From: an uncultured Eubacteriales bacterium
Lineage (GTDB): Bacteria; Bacillota; Clostridia; Christensenellales; Aristaeellaceae
Length of the DNA stretch: 64,000 nucleotides
Direction: 5' to 3'
NCBI GenBank assembly: GCA_900542445.1
Contig: UQNN01000006.1
Span: forward strand, 62,001-126,000
Part shown: piece by piece, positions 52,098-63,176 of the stretch
Numbering within the stretch: the stretch's first letter is position 1
Layout of the letters: each line of letters starts with the position of its first letter
The notes under the pieces: generated by a model
What the model was told of the DNA's origin: nothing
Seen by the model: the letters and a program-made list of their open reading frames with translations, nothing else
Database searches by the model: none
Translations under genes and position numbers: made by a program

Positions 52098-53597
52098 TTA
52101 TTTTTCGTAGGTCAGCGTCGGCGCATTCTTATCGAGTTTCGTCACATACACGACATAGTCCCGCACAAAGCCATACGTCTTGCCGGAAGCTGTGATGACT
52201 TCGTACCATGTTTCTTCCTTCACGCCCGCATATTTGGCCAGAATCTGCAATTCCATGCCATTGCCGAGCTGACGAACAACCTTCGCATTGGCCAGCGGTT
52301 CTTCGCGCACATTGGCGGCGCGGTTGGTCGTCGCCTTGCCAATGACCTCCCTGTCCTGCAAATTTTCGGTCGAAGTCTCCGTCGCGGAAGTCGTGCCGCC
52401 GTTTGCGCTTTCCGTGCTCACGTCGCTGTCCAGCGTCACCACGTAATCACGCATATAGCCCACTTTCGTGCCATTTTGCGCCTGCGCCTGATACCAGACG
52501 TTGCCCTTCGTATCCGTCAACTGCTCATAAATGTTGATTTTTGTGCCCTTTTTAAGCTGAACAAGCACTTTGCCGCCCATCGTCTGGCGCAGGTTGGCCG
52601 CGCGATTGGTCTTGCCCGTCGCAATAACTTCGTTTCCGACGGACGTTTCGGCAGAGACCGTCGTCTCCGACGAATCCGCCGCATCGCTGGCCGTCGTTTT
52701 ATCGGAAGCGGAAGCCGAAATCTTCGTCGCGGTCGTCACCACGTAATCGCGCATCCAGCCTTCGTCTCGGCTGTCGTCCACGGTCAGATAATACCAGAGC
52801 TTGCCCGTGGAATCCGTCTTGGCCTCATGAATGGTGACGCTTTCGCCTTTTTTGATGGTCTTTTTCACCTTTGCGTTGGCCGACGTGTCCGCGCGCAGCT
52901 TCGCGTCGCGGTTCACCGTGCCCGTTCCGATATTGGCCACGGGAGTAGGCGTCGGTTCCGGTGTCGGACTTGGCGTCGGACTGGGCGACGGCGTAGGCGT
53001 GGCTGTCGGTTCCGGCGTCGGGGTCGGCGTGTTGGTCAGGATAATCGGCAGCGGCGTGTCCGTCGGTTCCGGCGTAGGCGTCGGCGTGGGAACAGCCGTC
53101 GGTTCTGCCGTTGCGCTCTCCGGTTCCGGCGTTTCAACGGCCGTGTCATCCTGATAACCCGTATCCCAGTCGTCCGTCGCCAGACTATCGTCGCCGTTTT
53201 GAATCGGCTCTTCCGTCGCATCGACCATCGGCCCGAACACAATCGGCGCCGGGATGGTCGTCTGCTCCGGAATGGTATCGACAGACGCCGCCGGCTGAAC
53301 GTTATCCGGCTGGGTTGTCTTCTTGCTGAGCACTGCACGAACGATAACCAGCGCGATCAAAATCACGACCAGCAGCACAATCACAGCGACCAACAGTTTC
53401 GCCGTTCCGCCAAAGTTGCCGCCGCCCTTGCGCGCGCCTTTTTTCACGCTGGACGACGTATATGCCTCTTCATCGTCATAATCGTCATATGTGTCGTCGT
53501 AATCGTCCTCGTATTTATCATCGGAGATATTCTGATAAGGACTGCTGCGCTTCGGCGGATCGAAATCGCCATCCTCGTAATCGCGTTTTCTGGCCAT
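52098..53597 (-). CDS. Membrane-anchored protein with Thr-Pro linker and three bacterial SH3 domains
   Basis: This 499-residue protein starts at an ATG with AAGGAGG upstream. Residues 1-66 are cytoplasmic and highly acidic (DDKYEDDYDDTYDDYDDEE). A membrane helix spans about 67-90. An extracellular linker follows (about 150-220) rich in TPTPTPEPT repeats. Then come three SH3b-type domains at about 224-290, 325-385 and 420-490, each closing in WxRDYVV or similar (GWMRDYVV, GYMRDYVV, GFVRDYVV). SH3b domains of this kind bind cell-wall peptides. The acidic tail could contact a cytoplasmic partner. No catalytic domain is seen, so it may be a wall-sensing or scaffold protein. Confidence 0.88.
   Translation of the reverse strand: MARKRDYEDGDFDPPKRSSPYQNISDDKYEDDYDDTYDDYDDEEAYTSSSVKKGARKGGGNFGGTAKLLVAVIVLLVVILIALVIVRAVLSKKTTQPDNVQPAASVDTIPEQTTIPAPIVFGPMVDATEEPIQNGDDSLATDDWDTGYQDDTAVETPEPESATAEPTAVPTPTPTPEPTDTPLPIILTNTPTPTPEPTATPTPSPSPTPSPTPEPTPTPVANIGTGTVNRDAKLRADTSANAKVKKTIKKGESVTIHEAKTDSTGKLWYYLTVDDSRDEGWMRDYVVTTATKISASASDKTTASDAADSSETTVSAETSVGNEVIATGKTNRAANLRQTMGGKVLVQLKKGTKINIYEQLTDTKGNVWYQAQAQNGTKVGYMRDYVVTLDSDVSTESANGGTTSATETSTENLQDREVIGKATTNRAANVREEPLANAKVVRQLGNGMELQILAKYAGVKEETWYEVITASGKTYGFVRDYVVYVTKLDKNAPTLTYEK
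52930..53110 (-). repeat. Low-complexity repeat encoding the Thr/Pro/Glu linker
   Basis: Tandem imperfect 6- to 18-bp units (plus-strand GGCGTCGG, GGCGTAGGCG) encode alternating Thr-Pro with Glu/Ser. It is coding linker sequence, not a separate element, and could vary in length by slippage. Confidence 0.6.
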
Positions 53598-53659
53598 GGT
53601 TGCTCCTCCTTAACCCGTGCAGAATTTCCACAGGCATAACTCGATCATTGTATGCAACC

Positions 53660-53688
53660 ATTATAGAGTTTTTGTCACAGAGTTTCAA
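53660..53688 (-). promoter_or_regulatory. Promoter of the SH3-repeat protein gene
   Basis: The minus strand reads TTGAAA, 17 bp, TATAAT, about 60 bp before the start codon. Confidence 0.75.
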
Positions 53689-53773
53689 GCTTTTTTAACT
53701 TTTTCGTCAAAAATTGGCACATGCAGTCAACAAATTTCTTGAAGCTGCACGCATTCAGAACAAAGTCCATTAC

Positions 53774-53818
53774 AAAAAGCCCCGTTCCTCTCCGCTTTTG
53801 CGGAAAAGAACGGGGCTT
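53774..53818 (-). terminator. Terminator of the pyruvate:ferredoxin oxidoreductase gene
   Basis: An outer AAGCCCCGTTC / GAACGGGGCTT stem has an inner TTCCGC-aaaa-GCGGAG hairpin. Read leftward it is followed by TTTTTG. It starts about 40 bp after the stop codon. Confidence 0.9.
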
Positions 53819-53858
53819 CTGCTTTACGTCAATCCCTACCGGGGACTGTCAGCCGATA

Positions 53859-57338
<3,480 letters not shown>

Positions 57339-57435
57339 TGGTAAAAACCTCCCTATGTGAATCAAGGTTGAACGCCTCTGTGAGAAGCCCGCCCGCGCAG
57401 GGATCGTCGCAAACGGACATTTCTCGACGTTTTCT

Positions 57436-57464
57436 ATTATAGTCTTTCGGCAATTTAATGTCAA
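57436..57464 (-). promoter_or_regulatory. Consensus promoter for the pyruvate:ferredoxin oxidoreductase gene
   Basis: The minus strand reads TTGACA, 17 bp, TATAAT: a full consensus match. It lies about 98 bp before the start codon, leaving a leader of about 90 nt in which I see no riboswitch motif. Confidence 0.9.
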
Positions 57465-57587
57465 CCGCGGCAGGAAAATTCGCGCTGTTTTTGAGCACAT
57501 TTTGGCGCTTATGGAAGAAATTACGCTTTCCTTATGTCCTCTGCACACAACGTCGGACAACTTTCACCTCTCCGCCGCGCTTTTTCC

Positions 57588-57616
57588 TTGACATTCTTCC
57601 CGCTTCTTTGTACAAT
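57588..57616 (+). promoter_or_regulatory. Promoter for the GtrII-like operon
   Basis: TTGACA, 17 bp, TACAAT on the plus strand, 58 bp before the ATG at 57675. With the divergent promoter at 57436-57464 it accounts for the 336-bp gap between the genes; nothing else is visible there. Confidence 0.83.
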
Positions 57617-57674
57617 CGTTTCTGTACGCTTCGTTTTGCGGCGTTTCCGATTTATATACAAAGGCGGATGTAAC

Positions 57675-59195
57675 ATGGTCTTTCAAAACGTCCCCCGCGT
57701 CAGGCGGTGCGCATTCTGGACGGTTGTTTTTTCGTTTTTGGCCTACGGCTATCGCTTTTTCTCGGCGGGTTTCGGCGGCGACGCCGCGCTGGTTTCCCTG
57801 TCGGGGCAGGCCGCGTATCAGGCCTCTCTCGGCCGCTTTTTACAGCCGGTTTACTGGCTGATTCGGGGCAGTCTGGTCGTTCCCAGCGTTGTCGGGCTGT
57901 TCACCACGGTCTTTCTGTTTCTCACCTGCTGGCTCATTGCGAATCTGTTCGTCCTGAATCGGACGCGCGACATCGCGCTGCTCAGCGGCCTGCTGGTCAC
58001 GCATGAAACCCTCGTCGTTTCGGGCGCGACCTATCTGCCGTGGATGGACGTTTACGCCCTGTCGCTTTTCTTTGCCGTGCTGGGCGCTTATCTTCTCATG
58101 TCCGGCGGCCGCCGCGCATGGCTCAGCCCCGTATTTTTCTTTCTGTCGCTTGGCTTATATCAAAGCTACCTGCCCTGTGCGGCAGCGCTCATGATCCTCG
58201 CGCTGGCGCGGCAAACGCTGGATGGCAAGCGTCCCGGCCATGTTTTTGCGCGGGGCTGTCTGGCCTGTCTGTCCATTCTGGCTGGCCTTCTGCTCTACGC
58301 CCTCGTTCTGGCGGGCGTGCTGTCGCTGACCGGCAACAACGCTTCTTTTGCCTATAACGGCGTGGGTTCGCTCGGCTCGTTCGATTTTTCGAGCATTCCG
58401 CGCTATCTGGCGGATACCGTGCTCACGCCGATCCGTTTTCTGTTTATCCCCGATTCGGGTGCAATCCCGTCGCATGCGTCGTCGATTTCGCCTTATCTGA
58501 ATTGGGCGCTGCTCCTGCTGGGGCTGATTCTGCTGTTTATCCGCGCAAAACGTCTGCGTCTCGGCGGCCGGGCGATGCTGCTTCTGCTCGTCTGCCTGCT
58601 GGTGCCGGGCTGCAACTTCGTCCAATTCATCTGGCAGGGCGTCATCAGCGGTCTGACCATCTATGCCTACGTTTTCTTCGACGTCGCCGTGCTGCTGCTG
58701 GCTTCATCCGCGCTGAAAACGGATGCTTTCCCTGCCCGCGCCGCCGCAAGAGGCGCTCAGCTGCTGCTTTGTCTCGTCATCCTGCAAAACGTCCCGCTTT
58801 CCAATCAGCTCTGCGTGAAACGCGATCTGGAATTATCCTCCACGCTGTCCGCGTTCACCCGCATTCTGGATCAAGCCGAGCAGACGAAGGGCTATGTGTC
58901 CGGCGAAACGCCCGTCGTGGTCGTCGGCATGCTCCCCTCTTCGAGCGTCTCCATGGAACGGCCAGGGTTTGAATCGCTGGCCGATCATCAGGGCGTTCGT
59001 TACACCTATGCCGCCGCCTATGAGGATGCCAACGCCTGGTATCTGCGCATGATTCTCGGCTCGCGCGTTCAGCTCGTTGAGGACAGCGTCATGCGCGCCC
59101 TCTCCGATTCGCCCGAAGCGCAGGCCATGCCGTGTTTCCCCAGCGAAGGTTTCTGCCAAATGATCGACGGCATGCTCTATATCCGGCTCAGTTGA
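57675..59195 (+). CDS. GtrII-like glucosyltransferase/membrane protein, copy 1
   Basis: This 506-residue protein has about 10-11 membrane segments and a C-terminal extracytoplasmic tail. I use the ATG after AAGGCGG; an open frame upstream lies over the promoter. It resembles the GtrII (glucosyl transferase GtrII) family: N-terminal AYGYRFFSAGFGGDAALVS, and a C-terminus ending CQMIDGMLYIRLS, typical of the family. GtrII proteins transfer sugars from lipid carriers to O-antigen or wall polymers outside the membrane. The next gene is a paralogue. Confidence 0.78.
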   Translation: MVFQNVPRVRRCAFWTVVFSFLAYGYRFFSAGFGGDAALVSLSGQAAYQASLGRFLQPVYWLIRGSLVVPSVVGLFTTVFLFLTCWLIANLFVLNRTRDIALLSGLLVTHETLVVSGATYLPWMDVYALSLFFAVLGAYLLMSGGRRAWLSPVFFFLSLGLYQSYLPCAAALMILALARQTLDGKRPGHVFARGCLACLSILAGLLLYALVLAGVLSLTGNNASFAYNGVGSLGSFDFSSIPRYLADTVLTPIRFLFIPDSGAIPSHASSISPYLNWALLLLGLILLFIRAKRLRLGGRAMLLLLVCLLVPGCNFVQFIWQGVISGLTIYAYVFFDVAVLLLASSALKTDAFPARAAARGAQLLLCLVILQNVPLSNQLCVKRDLELSSTLSAFTRILDQAEQTKGYVSGETPVVVVGMLPSSSVSMERPGFESLADHQGVRYTYAAAYEDANAWYLRMILGSRVQLVEDSVMRALSDSPEAQAMPCFPSEGFCQMIDGMLYIRLS

Positions 59196-59222
59196 TTTTC
59201 CGCATTTGAGGAGTGAATACAT

Positions 59223-60716
59223 ATGAACCTGTCCACCGTTTTCCCCGGCGCAAGCCCGAAGGCGCTGCGCAAAACCGCCGTGCTGGCCCTGATTCTGGCG
59301 CTTGCCGCGCACGGTTTCTGTTTCTTCAACCTGACCTATTCCGGCGAATCCGTGATGCTCAACGCCGCCAAGGGCAGCGCTTCGCAGATTGCCTCCGGCG
59401 CATTCCTCATGCCGCTGTATTGGCGTGTGCGCGGGGCGATCAGCGCGCCGCTTTGGGTCGGTCTGCTGAGCAGCTGCTATCTGTCGCTGACGGTCGTTCT
59501 CCTCTGCGGGCTGCTCGGCCTCGCTTCGCCTTATCTGATTGCGATGCTTGCGGGTTCGGTCGTGCTTTCGCCGTCCGTGCTCTCCATCTTTGCCGGGTCG
59601 ATTCACACCGCCGACGCAGCGTTTCTCGCGTTTCTCCTCGCCTCATGCGCCGCTGTCTTCTGTCTGCGCGTGCGCGCGGGTACGCTGCTGGGCGCGCTGC
59701 TTCTGGCCGCCGCTCAGGCGCTGGATCGTTCATCTCTCTCCTTCTTTCTCGGCGTATCGGCGATTTATCTGATTCAGTCCCTGCTGAAAGCGAATGAATC
59801 CGCGCGCGCTCTCGTCGGCCGCGTCCTCCGCATTCTGCTCTGCGCCGCGCTCGGCATGGCGGTGTATCTGGGCGGCTTTATGCTGTTCCTCCACCGCGCC
59901 GGACTTGACCGTGAAGCCGCGCTTCAGGCTCCGGCAGGCAAAACCGTTGTCGGCGCATGGCTCTATCCCCTCGCGCTGCTCTTCAAGCCGCTGACGATCT
60001 ATGCGCATGTCGGCGTGGTGCTCCACGCTTTGCTGATCGCGCTGGGCGCGTTTGCTCTGCTTCGGCTTCTTCCGAAAATGAAAGGCCGCGTGCCCGCGCT
60101 GGCGCTGCTGCTTCTGGCTTTCCCTCTTCTTGTCAATCTGCCCGCCTATTCCACGCTCTCTGCCGAGCAAACGAGCATGCCCTACGTGCTGCTAGACACG
60201 CTGCTCATCGTGCTGCTGCAAGCCGCGTTTGAATCCTCCGTGGACGAGCGCCACCTGGCTTACCGCGCCGGCACGGTCATGCTGGGCGTTTCGCTGCTGG
60301 GCACGACGATCTTTGCCAATCAGGTCTACCTGAAAAAAACGCTGGAATTTGATTCCACGCTGTCCGTAATGACGCGCGTCATTGCCCGCGCCGAAGCCGT
60401 TCCGGCTTTTAAGCCCGGCGAAACGCCCGTCGCGCTCGTCGGCTCGATTGAAGATTCCGAGCTTTCCGTCGTACACGAGGGATTTGAAAAGCTCGACGCG
60501 CTGGATGCGGCGGCGAACAACTTTGCCGCGACGGATGATACCGGCAATATCTGGTATACCTGGGAAGTGCTGGGCTATCCGTTCAGCCTGGTGGATGCTT
60601 ACACCCTCGGCCAGCTTGAGCAGCGCGACGATGTGCAGGCCATGCCCGCGTTCCCCGCGCAGGACTGCTGCCAGATGATCGACGGCACGCTGGTCGTCAA
60701 ACTCAGCGCCATCTAA
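59223..60716 (+). CDS. GtrII-like glucosyltransferase/membrane protein, copy 2
   Basis: This 497-residue polytopic protein starts at an ATG with GAGGAG upstream, 27 bp after the stop of copy 1. It shares the layout and ends of copy 1: FLMPLYWRVRG against FLQPVYWLIRG, and CCQMIDGTLVVKLS against CQMIDGMLYIRLS. The middle regions have diverged. The pair is therefore an old tandem duplication, possibly with different acceptor or sugar specificity. Confidence 0.78.
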   Translation: MNLSTVFPGASPKALRKTAVLALILALAAHGFCFFNLTYSGESVMLNAAKGSASQIASGAFLMPLYWRVRGAISAPLWVGLLSSCYLSLTVVLLCGLLGLASPYLIAMLAGSVVLSPSVLSIFAGSIHTADAAFLAFLLASCAAVFCLRVRAGTLLGALLLAAAQALDRSSLSFFLGVSAIYLIQSLLKANESARALVGRVLRILLCAALGMAVYLGGFMLFLHRAGLDREAALQAPAGKTVVGAWLYPLALLFKPLTIYAHVGVVLHALLIALGAFALLRLLPKMKGRVPALALLLLAFPLLVNLPAYSTLSAEQTSMPYVLLDTLLIVLLQAAFESSVDERHLAYRAGTVMLGVSLLGTTIFANQVYLKKTLEFDSTLSVMTRVIARAEAVPAFKPGETPVALVGSIEDSELSVVHEGFEKLDALDAAANNFAATDDTGNIWYTWEVLGYPFSLVDAYTLGQLEQRDDVQAMPAFPAQDCCQMIDGTLVVKLSAI

Positions 60717-60732
60717 TCAGGAGGTTTTCGGA

Positions 60733-61281
60733 ATGAATCTGACTTTCGGCCGCTGCCGCGATATCAACGGCCCGTTGATGGAGGCCGCTTTGGCCCTGTA
60801 TCGTTCCAGTTTTCCCGCTCACGAGCTGCGTCTCCCGCCGGATCAGCGCGACGTGATGAGCGATCCCCTTTATCACTTTGATATGTGCCTGCTGGATGGC
60901 GCGCTTGCGGGCCTGATTCTCTATTGGGATTTCGGCACATACATCTATGTCGAGCATTTCTGCGTCGAACCGTCGCTTCGCGGTCACGGTCTGGGCACGC
61001 TGATTCTCGCCGAGCTGGCCAGGCAGAACAAGACGATCATTCTGGAAATCGATCCGCTTGTCGATGACGCATCCGTCCGCCGTAAGGGCTTTTACGAGCG
61101 CTGCGGCTATGTCGCCAATGCCTTTGCGCACGTCCATCCGCCGTATCAGGCCGCCAACCGCGGCCACGAGCTGATTGTCATGAGTTATCCGCACGCGATT
61201 TCTCAATCGGAATTTGATTCCTTTACGCTCGATCTTGGCGAAAAGGTCATGAAATACAGCGAGGGAAAGCGAAACGCTTGA
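60733..61281 (+). CDS. GNAT family N-acetyltransferase
   Basis: The 182-residue GNAT starts at an ATG with CAGGAGG overlapping the preceding stop region. The acetyl-CoA-binding segment is VEPSLRGHGLGTLIL, and a late FYERCGYVANA strand-helix is typical. The substrate is unknown. It is last gene of the GtrII operon, so it may modify a surface sugar or simply be cotranscribed. Confidence 0.88.
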   Translation: MNLTFGRCRDINGPLMEAALALYRSSFPAHELRLPPDQRDVMSDPLYHFDMCLLDGALAGLILYWDFGTYIYVEHFCVEPSLRGHGLGTLILAELARQNKTIILEIDPLVDDASVRRKGFYERCGYVANAFAHVHPPYQAANRGHELIVMSYPHAISQSEFDSFTLDLGEKVMKYSEGKRNA

Positions 61282-61313
61282 AACTCCGTTTTGAGTTCCC
61301 CCTCTTCTTTCAT

Positions 61314-61364
61314 TTCGCAACAAAAAGCAGGAGCGCGCAGGGCACGTCCGATTTTTGTTGCGAA
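61314..61364. repeat. Perfect 13-bp inverted repeat (terminator-like)
   Basis: TTCGCAACAAAAA (61314-61326) and TTTTTGTTGCGAA (61352-61364) are exact complements around a GC-rich 25-nt centre. It lies 33 bp after the GNAT gene and may serve as its terminator. Confidence 0.75.
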
Positions 61365-61388
61365 TTTGTTTCTTCTCTTTCACAGAAA

Positions 61389-61443
61389 TCATAAAACGCG
61401 ATGTTTCAACTGCCGAATCGGCAGTGTACATCGCGTTTTATGA
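61389..61443. repeat. Large palindrome with nested inner palindrome
   Basis: TCATAAAACGCGATGT (61389-61404) and ACATCGCGTTTTATGA (61428-61443) form a perfect 16-bp stem. The centre holds a second perfect stem ACTGCCGA/TCGGCAGT (61409-61416 with 61418-61425). It could form a cruciform or a long RNA hairpin. It has no coding content and no long U run on either side. Confidence 0.8.
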
Positions 61444-61467
61444 TATTTCAATATTGAGAGGATTCGG

Positions 61468-61539
61468 CCTTCCTCCTTGAGGGACGTTTGAAATCGTTAC
61501 CGCCTGTGGCCGGACTCAAACGATAGAAAACGCCGAAGG
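61468..61539 (-). repeat. Dispersed intergenic repeat, copy B
   Basis: The minus strand begins CCTTCGGCGTTTTC and includes CCACAGGC and CGATTTCAA, matching copy A at 41495-41566 with about a dozen differences and one 1-base gap. It lies next to the two inverted repeats in a convergent intergenic region. Confidence 0.7.
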
Positions 61540-61568
61540 TTGGCACGCCGCAGGCGCGACGGAAGGCG

Positions 61569-63158
61569 TTAATACGCCACCGTTTCCCCGACGCTGATTC
61601 CATCGAGAATCTGCGTCGTATCGTCGGTCATGATGCCGATTTCCACATGCCGGGTTTCTCCGTTTTCCAGCGTCACAAAATAGCCTGCGTCGTCCTTTTG
61701 CAGCGCGTCCGTCGGAATCATCGTCGCTTCTTCCGCCGTATCGACGATGATTTCGCCGGAGACGTTCATGCCGCCCTTAACGCGCGCATCTTCGCCGAGG
61801 ATGGCCACGGTCACGTCGTAGGTCGTCACGCTGGCGCTGGTGTCGCCCAGCGGCGCAATCTTCTGCACCGTGCCGCTCAATTCCGCGTCGTCCAGCGCAT
61901 CGACGGAGAGCCGCACCTCCTGCCCCGGCTGAACGGAGAGAATGTCCAGTTCGTCCACAGCCAGTGTGAGCGTCAGACCCGCGCCGTCCTCGACAATGCT
62001 CATCAGCTTTGTTCCATCCGTCACGTCGTCACCCTTATCTGCATCCAACGTCGCCACAACGCCGTCGCACGGCGCGGTAACGGTCAGCGCGTCCCGCTTT
62101 TCATAGGCTGTTTCCAGCGAAACCAGCACCTTATCGTAGTCGCGCAGCACAGACGCGTTATCCAGATACAGCGGAATTTCGTCCCACTCGATGCGCGCCA
62201 GCGCGTCGTAACGGCTGCAACGGTCGCCCACTTTCACCAGCAGACCCTTGATCGTGCCGCCGTAAGCAGAAACGGCCATCGGTTTGTTGATTTCAAGCGT
62301 GCCCTCGCCGATCGTCTCCCCGTCCTGCGCATATACCGTCACGGGGATGTCCATATCGTATTCGTCGCTGCCGACCTCAACCGTCGCCTCCGTGCCACGC
62401 CGGGTCAGGCTGACGACCGTGCCCGTCGTCTCCACATTGCCGCCTTTGACGACGACCGTCTGCCCCAGTTCAAGCGCCTCGCCCGAAAGGCCGCTCAGCT
62501 CCACCTTCATCTTTCCGTCGGTGGAAATCATCATCACCGCGCCATACTGCCGATAGACAGCCAACGCGTCGTCGCCTTTTTCGATGTAAATCGCCTTAAT
62601 CAAACCGTCGGCAGGCGCTCGAATCGTGATTTCGTTGGAGAATTGGCCCAGAAGCGGTTCCCACGTGTTCACATCGTAACGCAGATCGCCGTCCTCGTCA
62701 TAGAGTTCTTTATAGACATACTGCGTATGCGTCTGCGTAGCGCGCACTTCCTGCTGTGCGGTCTGCAAATCATATTCCAATTGCTCAATGTCTGCGTCCA
62801 GCTCGTCGTTTTCCAGCCTGGCCACGATATCCCCAGCTTTCACGCTGTCGCCGACTTCAACCGTGTAGGCTGCAAGCGTGCCGTCCGTCCGAGCGTATAC
62901 GCCTGGCTGGCTGGCGGGCTGCACCTCGCCCAAACCGAATACGGTCTTTTCAATCGTGCCGAGTGTCGCGGTCGCGATCCGTTTTTCCGTCTGCGGCGCG
63001 TTATCCGTCGCTTCGCCGTTCATCTGCGGCAGAATGACGAACGCCGCCGCCGCGCCGAGCGCTGCCGCCAGCGCCAGAAAGACCGCCGTGCGGACGGCCC
63101 GCTTTCTCGCCCGTTTTTTCCTCAGCGCCTGTCTTGCGGCGCTCTCTCTTTGTTCCAT
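61569..63158 (-). CDS. Efflux transporter periplasmic-adaptor-type subunit (MacA/YknX-like)
   Basis: This 529-residue protein starts at an ATG with GGGAGG upstream. It has a basic N-terminus, one membrane helix (about residues 23-43), then a biotinyl-lipoyl-like half-motif (GTLAAYTVEVGDSVKAGDIVARLEN), a short coiled coil (QLEYDLQTAQQEV) and beta-barrel domains. A second lipoyl-like strand pair (VTAPCDGVVATL) sits about residue 365, so the middle is larger than in MacA of about 370 residues. In monoderms it links a MacB-type permease to extracellular substrates such as peptides. The permease gene ends 18 bp upstream. Confidence 0.88.
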   Translation of the reverse strand: MEQRESAARQALRKKRARKRAVRTAVFLALAAALGAAAAFVILPQMNGEATDNAPQTEKRIATATLGTIEKTVFGLGEVQPASQPGVYARTDGTLAAYTVEVGDSVKAGDIVARLENDELDADIEQLEYDLQTAQQEVRATQTHTQYVYKELYDEDGDLRYDVNTWEPLLGQFSNEITIRAPADGLIKAIYIEKGDDALAVYRQYGAVMMISTDGKMKVELSGLSGEALELGQTVVVKGGNVETTGTVVSLTRRGTEATVEVGSDEYDMDIPVTVYAQDGETIGEGTLEINKPMAVSAYGGTIKGLLVKVGDRCSRYDALARIEWDEIPLYLDNASVLRDYDKVLVSLETAYEKRDALTVTAPCDGVVATLDADKGDDVTDGTKLMSIVEDGAGLTLTLAVDELDILSVQPGQEVRLSVDALDDAELSGTVQKIAPLGDTSASVTTYDVTVAILGEDARVKGGMNVSGEIIVDTAEEATMIPTDALQKDDAGYFVTLENGETRHVEIGIMTDDTTQILDGISVGETVAY

Positions 63159-63176
63159 GTGCCGCCTCCCATGCGC

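Noticed and set aside
52930..53110. Regular GC-rich repeats that could suggest a CRISPR or satellite array
   Set aside because: They are in frame inside the SH3 protein gene and encode a Thr-Pro linker. There are no constant repeats with unique spacers.
57339..57560. N-terminal extension of the pyruvate:ferredoxin oxidoreductase
   Set aside because: It would place coding sequence over the consensus promoter; the ATG at 57338 has GGGAGG upstream and matches the family start.
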